In this document: positions 7,311 to 14,255 of the stretch, piece by piece
Layout: the number at the start of each line of letters is the position of its first letter
Numbering within the stretch: the first letter of the stretch is position 1
Origin: Actinomycetes bacterium
GTDB lineage: Bacteria; Actinomycetota; Acidimicrobiia; Acidimicrobiales; Microtrichaceae
NCBI GenBank assembly: GCA_023389745.1
Contig: JAEWED010000077.1
Coordinates: 1-31,274, forward strand
Direction of reading: 5' to 3'
DNA: 31,274 nucleotides
The notes under the pieces: model-generated
The model's input: only the letters and a program-made list of their open reading frames with translations
What the model was told of the DNA's origin: nothing
Database searches by the model: none
Made by a program: the position numbers and the translations under genes

Positions 7311-8204
7311 GTGGACGACACGGAGCCGGAGCGAGCACCAGCCACGGGGACTCGGACCGCAGCACCCGCTCGACGGGTGCGCAGTCATGCCGCGGAAGTG
7401 CGAGCGGTGCTCTCCGGCGAGGGTCGCCTCGTGGTGCTCACCGTCGTCGGACTCGCCGTCGTGTCCGTGTGCGGAGCGCTGATCGCCACGCTGGTCGACG
7501 ACGTCAGCGAACGCGAGGGCGTCACCCTCGTCGACCGCCGGGTGCTGGACTGGGTGCTCGAACACCGCACGTCGGCGTGGACGACGGTGTTCCGAACCGT
7601 CACCCACCTCGGGGACCCGCTGGTCGTCGTCGCACTCACCGCGGTCGTCTCGATCACCCTCGTCGTGGCCCGGAAGTTCCACCTCGGGGTGTTCATGGTC
7701 CTCGCCACGTCCGGCGCCGCCGTGGCGTCGTCGGTCACCAAGCAGGCGATCGACCGGGGTCGACCGCCGACCGCGCTGTGGCTCGGCCATGCATGGGGCC
7801 CCTCGTTCCCATCGGGCCACGCCACGCAGTCGGTGGCGTGCTACGGCGCGATCGCCATCATCGGCGTCGTGTTGATCCGCTCGACCGCGTGGCGAGCGCT
7901 GCTGTTCGTCTCGGCGGCATCGATCGCGCTGATGGTCGGCACGTCACGGATCTACCTGGCCGTCCACTGGTGCTCGGACGTCGTGTGCGGATGGGCGATC
8001 GGATTGCTCTGGTTGGCGACACTCGTGCTGGCCGGCTGGGCGACGCCGAGGTTGCGCACCGTCTGGCGCGGCCGCCTCACCCCTCCAGGTCAGGAGTCGT
8101 CGCCCCACAGCGTCGAGACCGCCGCCCTCCCGAATTCCGGTCCCGTTTCGGGGTCTTCGCCCCGAAACGGGACCGGAATTCGTGGAATGGGTCCGATGAC
8201 GTGA
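7311..8204 (+). CDS. PAP2-family (phosphatidic acid phosphatase type 2) membrane phosphatase
   Basis: A protein of about 297 residues with several membrane spans and the three-part PAP2 active site: KQAIDRGRP, PSGHATQS and SRIYLAVHWCSD, in the right order and spacing. The family dephosphorylates lipid phosphates such as undecaprenyl pyrophosphate or phosphatidic acid at the outer face of the membrane. GTG 7311 was chosen because it precedes a charged N-terminal tail and has GAGACT seven bases upstream; other GTGs follow downstream. Oddly, the last 30 or so codons run through a perfect 23-bp palindrome (8131-8182), so the C-terminus (PNSGPVSGSSPRNGTGI) is encoded by the hairpin itself. It may have been created by insertion of that element into the gene end. 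Confidence 0.87.
   Translation: MDDTEPERAPATGTRTAAPARRVRSHAAEVRAVLSGEGRLVVLTVVGLAVVSVCGALIATLVDDVSEREGVTLVDRRVLDWVLEHRTSAWTTVFRTVTHLGDPLVVVALTAVVSITLVVARKFHLGVFMVLATSGAAVASSVTKQAIDRGRPPTALWLGHAWGPSFPSGHATQSVACYGAIAIIGVVLIRSTAWRALLFVSAASIALMVGTSRIYLAVHWCSDVVCGWAIGLLWLATLVLAGWATPRLRTVWRGRLTPPGQESSPHSVETAALPNSGPVSGSSPRNGTGIRGMGPMT
8131..8182. repeat. Long perfect palindrome P2 inside the 3' end of the PAP2 gene
   Basis: Arms 8131-8153 and 8160-8182 pair perfectly over 23 bp around the loop TCTTCG. The arm reads CGAATTCCGGTCCCG, then TTTCGGGG. It shares the 20-nt consensus GAATTCCGRTCYCGWTTCGG with palindrome P1 at 2545-2596. No T-run follows the stem. It may terminate transcription of the PAP2 gene before the LLM gene. 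Confidence 0.92.
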
Positions 8205-8227
8205 CACGGTCGTCCACACTCGACGAC

Positions 8228-9136
8228 ATGGACCTGTCGATCTGGCCGAGTGCGCAGCAGACCTGGAGCGAGCTGGTCGAGGTGACCCAGCACGCCGACC
8301 GCACGGGGTGGCACGGGGTCTACCTGTGGGACCACTTCATGGGCGACGGCGGTGAGTTCGGCGCCGAGACCGTGCCGACGCTCGAGAGCACCGCGGCGCT
8401 CGCCGCGCTCGGGGCGCTCACCGAGCGACTGCGGGTCGCGCCGCTGGTGCTGGGCAACACCTACCGCCACCCCGCGGTGGTCGCGAACTGGGCGATCACC
8501 CTCGACCACATCACCGGCGGGCGCGCCGTGCTCGGACTGGGTGCCGGCTGGCAGCGCAACGAGCACGAGCAGTACGGCATCGAGCTGCCGCCGCCCGGTG
8601 TGCGCATCGAGCGACTCGACGAGGCGTGTCGTGTCATCCGCGGTCTGCTCGACGAGGACCGCGCCCACGTCGACGGCGACCACTACGCACTGCGCGGCGC
8701 GCGCAGCGAGCCCAAGCCGGTGCAGGCGCACCTGCCGCTGCTGATCGGCGGCAAGGGCGACCGGATGCTGCGCCTGGTCGCCCGACACGCGGACGAGTGG
8801 AACATGTGGGGCCTGCCCGAGATCATCGCCGGGCGCGCCGCGGTGCTCGATGAGGCGTGCGAGCGGATCGGTCGTGACCCGTCGACGGTGCGTCGCTCCG
8901 CGCAGGCGCTCGTCTGCCTCACCGACGACCCAGCCAGGGCCCGTTCGGTCGTCGGGTCGGTCGCGCCCCGCGCCGCGTTCGCCGGGACCGCGGAGCAGTT
9001 CGCCGAGCTGGTCGGGCGCTGGCGCGAGGTGGGTGTCGACGAGGTCATCGTGCCCGACGGGCTGCTCGGTCGAGGCGCCGAGCGCATCGAGGCACTCGAC
9101 GCCCTCGCCGCGGCGGTCGCCGCCGTCCCGGGCTGA
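8228..9136 (+). CDS. LLM-class (luciferase-like) oxidoreductase, probably F420-dependent
   Basis: A 302-residue TIM-barrel protein of the bacterial luciferase-like superfamily. Typical features are WHGVYLWDHF near residue 30, then LRVAPLVLGNTYRHPAVVANWAITLDHITGGRAVLGLGAGW split across the core strands. The ligand-binding region follows with PLLIGGKGDRMLRLVARHADEWN. In actinobacteria such proteins mostly use cofactor F420, but FMN is possible and the substrate is unknown. The ATG at 8228 gives a natural N-terminus (MDLSIWPSAQ). No ribosome-binding site is visible, and a CACACT hexamer lies seven bases before the ATG, suggesting a leaderless transcript. The gene is followed by a 15-bp tandem repeat array that copies the stop-codon context. 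Confidence 0.87.
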   Translation: MDLSIWPSAQQTWSELVEVTQHADRTGWHGVYLWDHFMGDGGEFGAETVPTLESTAALAALGALTERLRVAPLVLGNTYRHPAVVANWAITLDHITGGRAVLGLGAGWQRNEHEQYGIELPPPGVRIERLDEACRVIRGLLDEDRAHVDGDHYALRGARSEPKPVQAHLPLLIGGKGDRMLRLVARHADEWNMWGLPEIIAGRAAVLDEACERIGRDPSTVRRSAQALVCLTDDPARARSVVGSVAPRAAFAGTAEQFAELVGRWREVGVDEVIVPDGLLGRGAERIEALDALAAAVAAVPG

Positions 9137-9151
9137 CCGACCAGACCCTGC

Positions 9152-9226
9152 GCTGACCAACCCTGCGCTGACCAACCCTGCGCGGACAGACCCTGCGCGG
9201 ACAGACACAGCGCGGACAGACACAGC
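9152..9226. repeat. 15-bp minisatellite, five units, after the LLM gene
   Basis: Five consecutive 15-bp units: GCTGACCAACCCTGC twice, GCGGACAGACCCTGC once, and GCGGACAGACACAGC twice. The units drift progressively from left to right. The first two carry a TGA in the same context as the LLM stop codon (GGCTGACC) just upstream. The 201-bp gap otherwise shows nothing recognisable apart from the start region of the next gene. Confidence 0.92.
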
Positions 9227-9337
9227 GCCGAGATCGTCGGGTCCGTGGTGTCACAAGGTCCGACGGGTCGAGTCGCTCGCTCGATAGCGTGGATCCGACC
9301 GGAGCCAGACGGCCCCGCGAGGAACCCCGAGGATCAG

Positions 9338-10432
9338 ATGAGCACCACCGAGCAGACGCCCGACGGGCTCCACGTCGCTCCGACCGACCGCAAGAAGCAG
9401 GTCATCGCCGGCTTGATCACGGTGGTCGTGCTCGTCGTCGTCTTCGCTCTGCTGCTGCCGAAGATGGGCAACTACTCCGAGGCGTGGGACGCCATCAAGA
9501 ACATGTCCCTCGCTCAGCTCGGCGTGCTGGCCTTCTCGGTCGTGTTCAGCATCGTGGTCTACGTCTTCCCGTTCCAGGCGGCGTTGCCGGGGCTGCGCTA
9601 CGGCCCGGCGTTCATGATCCGCCAGACGTCGTTCACGATCTCGAACGCCGTGCCCGCCGGCGGCGCGATCGGACTCGGCGTCCAGTACGGCATGCTGGCC
9701 CAGGCCGGCTTCAGCGGCGCCGCCGCAACGTCCGCCATCGGCATCACCAGCGTCTTCAACCTGATGGTGACCCTCGCGCTGCCGGTGCTCGGCGTGCTCG
9801 CCCTGCTCTTCGCCGGTGGCGCACAGACCAAGGAGGTCGTCGGTGCGCTCGGTGGCCTGGCCGCGGTGCTCGTCATGGTCGGGGTGTTCGCCGCGATCCT
9901 CCGCAGCGACGAGACCGCCCGCAAGGTCGGGCACCTGCTCGAGCGCATCGCGGCGAAGGTCTTCGGCATCGTCCACAAGACGTCGCCGACGGGGATCACC
10001 GATCAGATCGTCAAGTTCCGCGAGTCCACCGTGCAGGTCGTCTCGAAGCGCTGGGCGCTGCTCACGGGCACCAACTTCCTGCAGCAGTTCGCGCAGTTCG
10101 GCGTGTTGATGGTGGCGCTGCGCATCACCGAGAGCGGCGAGGCGAAGCAGGTCACCATCGCCGCCGCGTTCGCCGCCTTCGCGCTGGCCCGCCTCGCCGG
10201 CTTCATCCCCGTCACGCCGGGCGGCCTCGGCACCGTCGACGCCGGGCTCACGGGACTGCTCATCGCCTTCGGGGCGTCTCGCGACGACGCCCTCGCAGCG
10301 ACGCTGCTGTGGCGTGCGGCCAGCTGGGTCCCCCAGGTGCTCATCGGCATGATCACGTTCCTGATCTGGCGGGCCCGCTCCGGCAAGATCAAGGCCCAGG
10401 CCGCCGAGCGCAGGACCGTCGCAGCCGGCTGA
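9338..10432 (+). CDS. UPF0104 / lysylphosphatidylglycerol synthase transmembrane-region family protein
   Basis: A 364-residue integral membrane protein with about eight hydrophobic spans. The family signature is near the C-terminus: FIPVTPGGLGTVDAGLTG followed by a glycine and an alanine-rich helix ending LLWRAASW. The family includes the flippase half of MprF and many stand-alone bacterial and archaeal proteins (YbhN-like) thought to move lipids. Here there is no aminoacyl-transferase domain, so it is not a full lysyl-PG synthase. The ATG at 9338 is preceded by GAGG five bases upstream. A strong hairpin follows the gene at 10465-10495. Its precise substrate cannot be told. Confidence 0.82.
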   Translation: MSTTEQTPDGLHVAPTDRKKQVIAGLITVVVLVVVFALLLPKMGNYSEAWDAIKNMSLAQLGVLAFSVVFSIVVYVFPFQAALPGLRYGPAFMIRQTSFTISNAVPAGGAIGLGVQYGMLAQAGFSGAAATSAIGITSVFNLMVTLALPVLGVLALLFAGGAQTKEVVGALGGLAAVLVMVGVFAAILRSDETARKVGHLLERIAAKVFGIVHKTSPTGITDQIVKFRESTVQVVSKRWALLTGTNFLQQFAQFGVLMVALRITESGEAKQVTIAAAFAAFALARLAGFIPVTPGGLGTVDAGLTGLLIAFGASRDDALAATLLWRAASWVPQVLIGMITFLIWRARSGKIKAQAAERRTVAAG

Positions 10433-10464
10433 CGCGGGCCGCCCCGCGGATACTGGCGCACGCG

Positions 10465-10495
10465 GAACGGGGAGACCGTGTCGGTCTCCCCGTTC
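10465..10495 (+). terminator. Hairpin after the UPF0104 gene
   Basis: A perfect 14-bp stem (GAACGGGGAGACCG at 10465-10478 with its complement at 10482-10495) closed by a TGT loop, 33 bp past the stop. GC-rich and followed by GAGTG, not a T-run. It is a likely actinobacterial-type terminator. Confidence 0.75.
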
Positions 10496-10622
10496 GAGTG
10501 CTTCCCAGGATTTCCCGCCGACGGAGTCGACGTCGATCCGGTGCCGAGGACAGGTGGGTTTCGCCCGCCACCCCAGGACCCCAGCGGTCCGGTTCGGTGG
10601 GGGTGGTTTCGCTACTCGCTCC

Positions 10623-10654
10623 CCGCTGTCTGAGCGACCAGACGATGACAGCGG
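10623..10654 (-). terminator. Inverted repeat downstream of aat
   Basis: CCGCTGTC (10623-10630) and GACAGCGG (10647-10654) form an 8-bp stem with a 16-base loop, about 70 bp beyond the aat stop on the minus strand. It lies in an AT-richer patch (about 10600-10740) of the 289-bp gap 10433-10721, which otherwise contains no gene that I can support. Confidence 0.4.
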
Positions 10655-10721
10655 TTCATTGCGGCCCCGATGTGCTGCTTCGTGTTGCTGCCTGTGTTGA
10701 TACAGAGTTGATGAGGGCGTT

Positions 10722-11423
10722 TCAATCGTTCGGCCCGGATTGGGTGAATCGACCCACCGGCGCGTCGAACGCCGCAGGAGCGGGCCCGGCCATCGCCCGA
10801 CGCGCCGCGACCAGGTACTCCGCCCGGGGGACCTCGACCACGCCGAGCGACGCCAGGTGCGGCGTCGACCACTGCACGTCGAGCAGCGGGTCGACCCCAC
10901 CGCGCAGCAGCTCGACCAGGTGCACCAGCGCCACCTTCGACGCGTCCTGGGCCCGGTGGAACATGGACTCACCGGCGAAGAACGATCCGATGCTCACGCC
11001 GTAGAGCCCGCCCACGAGCTCGTCGCCGTCCCACGCCTCGACGCTGTGCGCCCAGCCGAGCTCGTGCAGGCGCGAGTACGCCTCGACGATGTCGGCGTCG
11101 ATCCAGCCGTGCTCACGATCGGGGTCGGCGCACGCCAGCACGACGTCCACGAACGCGGTGTCGACGCGGACCTCGTAGCGGCGCAGCGAGCGGCGCAGCG
11201 ATCGCGACACGACGAGCCCGTCGAGCGGCAGCACGCCGCGGGGGTCGGGCGACCACCAGCCGAGCTGACGTCGGCGCCCGAGCGGCATCGGGAACAACCC
11301 TGCGCGGTACGCCGCGAGCAGGGTGCCCGGGTCCAGGTCGCCGCCGATGGCGACGGGCCCGTCGGGGTCCGATCCGTCGACCGGTGGGACCACCCACGGC
11401 GACGGCGGCGGTTCGATCCTCAC
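10722..11423 (-). CDS. aat: Leucyl/phenylalanyl-tRNA--protein transferase
   Basis: A 233-residue cytosolic enzyme that adds leucine or phenylalanine from tRNA to N-terminal arginine or lysine of proteins, marking them for ClpS/ClpAP-type degradation (N-degron pathway). Recognisable family blocks are AIGGDLDPGTLLAAYRAGLFPMP, seen in two parts, GWWSPDPRGVLPLDGL, and EAWDGDELVGGLYGVSIGSFFAGESMF in the GNAT-fold domain, with DVQWSTPHLASLGVVEVPR near the end. The start GTG at 11423 gives MRIEPPPSPWV, and the hexamer TACGAT lies eight bases upstream, so the gene is probably leaderless; longer in-frame starts run into that promoter. It is downstream of the hbd gene, with a hairpin between them. Confidence 0.92.
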   Translation of the reverse strand: MRIEPPPSPWVVPPVDGSDPDGPVAIGGDLDPGTLLAAYRAGLFPMPLGRRRQLGWWSPDPRGVLPLDGLVVSRSLRRSLRRYEVRVDTAFVDVVLACADPDREHGWIDADIVEAYSRLHELGWAHSVEAWDGDELVGGLYGVSIGSFFAGESMFHRAQDASKVALVHLVELLRGGVDPLLDVQWSTPHLASLGVVEVPRAEYLVAARRAMAGPAPAAFDAPVGRFTQSGPND

Positions 11424-11431
11424 GGCGCAGG

Positions 11432-11437
11432 ATCGTA
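11432..11437 (-). promoter_or_regulatory. -10 element of aat (leaderless type)
   Basis: TACGAT on the minus strand ends eight bases before the GTG start of aat. The same hexamer serves the tRNA-Pro gene at 25832-25837. Confidence 0.55.
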
Positions 11438-11466
11438 GAACGCCACCTCCGGAGCCTGTACGCGAC

Positions 11467-11493
11467 GATGCCCGGCGCATTGCGCCGGGCATC
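11467..11493 (-). terminator. Hairpin between hbd and aat
   Basis: A perfect 12-bp stem (GATGCCCGGCGC at 11467-11478 with its complement at 11482-11493) and a three-base loop, downstream of the hbd stop on the minus strand and upstream of the aat promoter. Confidence 0.75.
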
Positions 11494-11494
11494 G

Positions 11495-11526
11495 TTCGAA
11501 GTGCAGCGGATTCGAAGTGCAGCGGA
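11495..11526. repeat. Perfect 16-bp tandem duplication after hbd
   Basis: TTCGAAGTGCAGCGGA occurs twice head to tail (11495-11510, 11511-11526), between the hbd stop codon and its hairpin. Confidence 0.92.
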
Positions 11527-11531
11527 ACGGA

Positions 11532-12389
11532 CTACTTCTTGGAGTAGTCGTAGAAGCCGCGGCCCGACTTCCGGCCGAGCTGACCGGCGGACACCATGCG
11601 GCGCAGCGCCGGGACGGCCGCGTAGTTCGGGTCCCGGAACTCCTCGTAGAGGGCGTCGAGGATCGCGAGCGACGTGTCGAGGCCGACCAGGTCGAGCAGC
11701 GCGAGCGGCCCCATCGGGAAGTTGCAGCCGCCCTTCATCGCGGTGTCGATGTCCTCGGCCGACGCGGTGCCCGACTCGAGCATGCGCACGGCGTTGTTCA
11801 GGTACGGGAACAGCAGGGCGTTCACGATGAAGCCCGCGCGGTCCTTCACCTCGACGGCGTTCTTGCCGCACGCCTCGGCGAAGCCCTTCGCCGCGGCGAC
11901 CGTCTCGTCCGACGCGGTCAGCGGGGCGATGATCTCGACCAGCGACATGGCGGGCGCCGGGTTGAAGAAGTGCACGCCGAGGACCTTGTCGGGACGCTGG
12001 GTCGCGACGGCCATCTCGATCACCGGCAGCGTCGAGGTGTTCGTGGCCAGGATGGCGTCCTGCTTCACGATGCCGTCGAGCTCGGTGAACAGCGCACGCT
12101 TCACCTCGAGGTCCTCGACCACCGACTCGATGACCAGGTCGCAGTCGGCCAGCGCACCGATGTGGTCGGTCGCCGTGACGCGCCCCCGCACCTCGTCCGC
12201 GGTCGCCTGGTCGAGCTTGCCGCGTTCGACCTGCTTGGCCAGCGACTTCTCGAGCGACGTCACCATCGCGTCGGCCGTCTCCTGCTTGCGGGACCGGAGC
12301 ACCACGTCGAACCCCGACTTCGCCGCTACCTCGGCGATGCCAGAACCCATGATGCCCGACCCGAGAATCCCCACTCGTTGGATCGTCAT
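11532..12389 (-). CDS. 3-hydroxybutyryl-CoA dehydrogenase
   Basis: A 285-residue NAD(P)-dependent enzyme that interconverts acetoacetyl-CoA and 3-hydroxybutyryl-CoA, for fatty-acid or butyrate/PHB metabolism. The Rossmann motif GSGIMGSGIAEVAA is at residues 10-23. The catalytic-domain signature is GVHFFNPAPAMSLVEII, with the catalytic histidine. Further blocks are KDRAGFIVNALLFPYLNNAV and the C-terminal GRKSGRGFYDY. The length is normal for the short, stand-alone Hbd/FadB2 type. The ATG start has no ribosome-binding site but has TAACCT eight bases upstream, overlapped by a dyad (12400-12415) that may be an operator. The gene ends in a hairpin before aat. Confidence 0.94.
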   Translation of the reverse strand: MTIQRVGILGSGIMGSGIAEVAAKSGFDVVLRSRKQETADAMVTSLEKSLAKQVERGKLDQATADEVRGRVTATDHIGALADCDLVIESVVEDLEVKRALFTELDGIVKQDAILATNTSTLPVIEMAVATQRPDKVLGVHFFNPAPAMSLVEIIAPLTASDETVAAAKGFAEACGKNAVEVKDRAGFIVNALLFPYLNNAVRMLESGTASAEDIDTAMKGGCNFPMGPLALLDLVGLDTSLAILDALYEEFRDPNYAAVPALRRMVSAGQLGRKSGRGFYDYSKK

Positions 12390-12397
12390 GGGGCGCG

Positions 12398-12415
12398 AGG
12401 TTACTCAGTGGTAAC
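12398..12415 (-). promoter_or_regulatory. hbd promoter -10 with overlapping dyad operator
   Basis: The minus strand has TAACCT (12403-12398) eight bases before the hbd ATG. It is overlapped by the imperfect palindrome GTTACCACTGAGTAAC (12415-12400). A repressor bound there would block the promoter. The regulator family is not identifiable; TetR-type fatty-acid regulators commonly use sites of this form. Confidence 0.5.
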
Positions 12416-12462
12416 AACGCGATCGCAAGTCCTGCCGTGCACTGGACTCCGCCGAACCTGCG

Positions 12463-12468
12463 TAGCGT
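12463..12468 (+). promoter_or_regulatory. Possible -10 element upstream of the S51-like gene
   Basis: TAGCGT lies about 84 bases before the ATG at 12552. The leader contains CAGGATC close to the start as a weak ribosome-binding site. No convincing -35 was found. Confidence 0.3.
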
Positions 12469-12551
12469 GGTCGGTGCGGAACGCCGCAGTGGCGCGCACG
12501 ACCGCGCGCAGAGGATCGACCGCCCCCGCCACCGACCGACAGGATCACACG

Positions 12552-13235
12552 ATGAACGGAACGCTCGCACTCGTCGGAGGACGCGAGTTCACCGAGGGCT
12601 GCAGCTTCGACGCCGAGCTGACCGAGGGTGTCGACGAGGTGCTGCTCCTGCCGTCCGCGCTGGCCTACGAGAACCCCGGTGAGGCGATCGAGCGTGCGAC
12701 GAAGTGGTTCGCCGACCTCGACACCAGGGTGCGGGTGCTCGACGTCTACCGGCGCGCCGAGGCCATGGAGCCGGCGGTGGCGGAGCTCGCGGCGGCCGCG
12801 TCGATGACCTACGTGGTGGGCGGCTCGCCGATGCACCTGCGCTCGGTGCTGAAGGACACGCCGCTGCTCGACGCCCTCGTGGCCGGTTGGCGACGTGGTG
12901 CGACCATCGCCGCGGCCGGCGAGGCGGTGTCGGTGCTCTGCTCGAACATGGTCGACAGCCGCGGCGGCGCCTACACCGTCGGGCTCGACCTGCTCTCGAC
13001 CGTCACGTTGATCCCCCGGTACAACCAGTGGTCGACCGACAAGTGGCATCGCACCGTCGAGCTCGCGCAGGCCGGCCTGCCCGTCGTCGGCATCGACGAG
13101 GCGACCGCACTGATCCACGCCCCCGACGGCTCGTGGCGCGTCGAGGGCGCGGGCGACGTGCACGTGTTCGTCGACGGCCGCCGCACCGACCTGGGCTCGC
13201 TGCCGCCCGTGCTCAACCCGCTGCTGTCGGTCTGA
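12552..13235 (+). CDS. Peptidase S51 / cyanophycinase-like protein, nucleophile absent
   Basis: A 227-residue cytosolic protein of the class-I glutamine-amidotransferase-like fold. The layout follows peptidase E/cyanophycinase: LALVGGREF at the N-terminus, LLLPSALAYENP, then YVVGGSPMHLRSVL (residues 87-100), the position of the oxyanion glycines. The nucleophile elbow, GxSAGA in active enzymes, reads AAAGEA (residues 120-125), so the catalytic serine is replaced by alanine. It is therefore probably not a protease; it may bind a ligand or use another residue. The DEATALI segment and the C-terminal FVDGRRTDL hairpin fit the family. It stands alone, and its stop codon lies in a tandem duplication. 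Confidence 0.75.
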   Translation: MNGTLALVGGREFTEGCSFDAELTEGVDEVLLLPSALAYENPGEAIERATKWFADLDTRVRVLDVYRRAEAMEPAVAELAAAASMTYVVGGSPMHLRSVLKDTPLLDALVAGWRRGATIAAAGEAVSVLCSNMVDSRGGAYTVGLDLLSTVTLIPRYNQWSTDKWHRTVELAQAGLPVVGIDEATALIHAPDGSWRVEGAGDVHVFVDGRRTDLGSLPPVLNPLLSV

Positions 13236-13251
13236 GCAGCTGTCGGTCTGA
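13223..13251. repeat. Duplicated stop-codon context after the S51-like gene
   Basis: GCTGTCGGTCTGA, which ends in the gene's TGA, is present at 13223-13235 and again at 13239-13251 (period 16 bp). Confidence 0.9.
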
Positions 13252-13278
13252 CCGCGCGCCCCATGGGGGCTGCCGAGC

Positions 13279-14124
13279 TCAGGCCTTCGGGGTCTCGGCG
13301 ATCGTCACCGACTCGATGAGCACGGTCTTGCTCGGCGCCTCGGACGCACCGCCGAGCCCGCCGATCGTGTCGACGACGTCCTGGCCCTCGGTGACCTGAC
13401 CGAAGAACGAGTACAGCGGCTGCAGCTGGGTGCCGCCGCCGGGCAGCACCACGAAGAACTGGCTGCCGTTGGTGTCGGGGCCCGAGTTCGCCATCGCCAG
13501 CGAGTAGTCGGTGTAGGCCGACGCATCAGCGGGCAGCTCGTCGGCGATCGAGTAGCCGAGGTCGTTGTTGCCCCAGGGTGCGCCGTCGCCGTCGCCTGCC
13601 TGGATCACGAAGCCCGGAACGACGCGGTGGAACGGCACCCCGTCGTAGTAGCGGTAGCGGCTCAGCACCACGAAGTTGTTGACCGTCGACGGCGCGGCCT
13701 CGGCGTCGAGCGTCGCGGTGAAGTCGCCCTCGGTCGTGGTGAAGGTGGCGGTGTAGTCCATCGCCGGGTCGAGGCAGTCCGGCGGCGGACCGGCGAACTT
13801 CTCGACGCGCTCCTCGGCGCCCGCGGCGGGCGGGCACGGCGTGGTCTCGGTCAGCGTGATCCCCGGCGGCGGCTCGGGCAGCGAACCCTCGCCATCGGCG
13901 GCCGTGGTCGTGGTCGCGGTCGAATCGCCGGTGGTGACGGTCTCGTCGTCGTCACCGCCGGTCAGGACGACGATCCCCACGATGATGACGAGCACACCGA
14001 CGACTGCGCCGATGATGCCGATGGTGCGGTTGCGTCGCTGCTTGGCCTCGACCTCCTGTCGGGCGGCGCTGAGCCGGTCCCGATGGGCCTTCTGACGGGC
14101 GTGCTTCTCGGAGTTGGTTCCCAC
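13279..14124 (-). CDS. Membrane-anchored cyclophilin-type peptidyl-prolyl isomerase
   Basis: A 281-residue protein with a basic, coiled N-terminal tail (residues 1-33, rich in Lys/Arg/Gln), one membrane span (about 34-55), an acidic Thr-rich linker and an outward-facing cyclophilin domain of about 165 residues. Cyclophilin signatures are PSTVNNFVVLSRYRYYDG, FHRVVPGFVIQAGD and NGSQFFVVL, including the catalytic arginine in FHR. It probably helps proteins fold outside the membrane by cis-trans isomerisation at proline. Two cysteines in the linker (CPP and DCLD) may form a disulfide. The GTG start is preceded by TACGCT eight bases upstream, a leaderless arrangement. Confidence 0.92.
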   Translation of the reverse strand: MGTNSEKHARQKAHRDRLSAARQEVEAKQRRNRTIGIIGAVVGVLVIIVGIVVLTGGDDDETVTTGDSTATTTTAADGEGSLPEPPPGITLTETTPCPPAAGAEERVEKFAGPPPDCLDPAMDYTATFTTTEGDFTATLDAEAAPSTVNNFVVLSRYRYYDGVPFHRVVPGFVIQAGDGDGAPWGNNDLGYSIADELPADASAYTDYSLAMANSGPDTNGSQFFVVLPGGGTQLQPLYSFFGQVTEGQDVVDTIGGLGGASEAPSKTVLIESVTIAETPKA

Positions 14125-14132
14125 GGCGCCGG

Positions 14133-14138
14133 AGCGTA
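14133..14138 (-). promoter_or_regulatory. -10 element of the cyclophilin gene (leaderless type)
   Basis: TACGCT on the minus strand, eight bases before the GTG at 14124. Confidence 0.5.
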
Positions 14139-14217
14139 GCCAACGCGATCGCGTCGGTGGGGTCCACCGCAGGCCGGCCGCCGGCGAGCTGTCGCCCGGG
14201 TGCCGGCCGGAACGCGC

Positions 14218-14248
14218 TTGAGGGGTCGTGAGAGGGCGGTGTTACCTT
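14218..14248 (+). promoter_or_regulatory. lysC promoter
   Basis: TTGAGG (14218-14223) and TACCTT (14243-14248), 19 bp apart, with seven bases from the -10 to the GTG start. The -35 context GCGCTTGAGGGGTC closely resembles that of asd (GCGCTTGGGGGTC near 23152). Confidence 0.5.
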
Positions 14249-14255
14249 TTCGGCC

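Noticed and set aside
10713..10730. GATTGAAAC-like string reminiscent of the end of a CRISPR repeat
   Set aside because: It is the stop region of aat, occurs once only, and no repeat-spacer pattern surrounds it.
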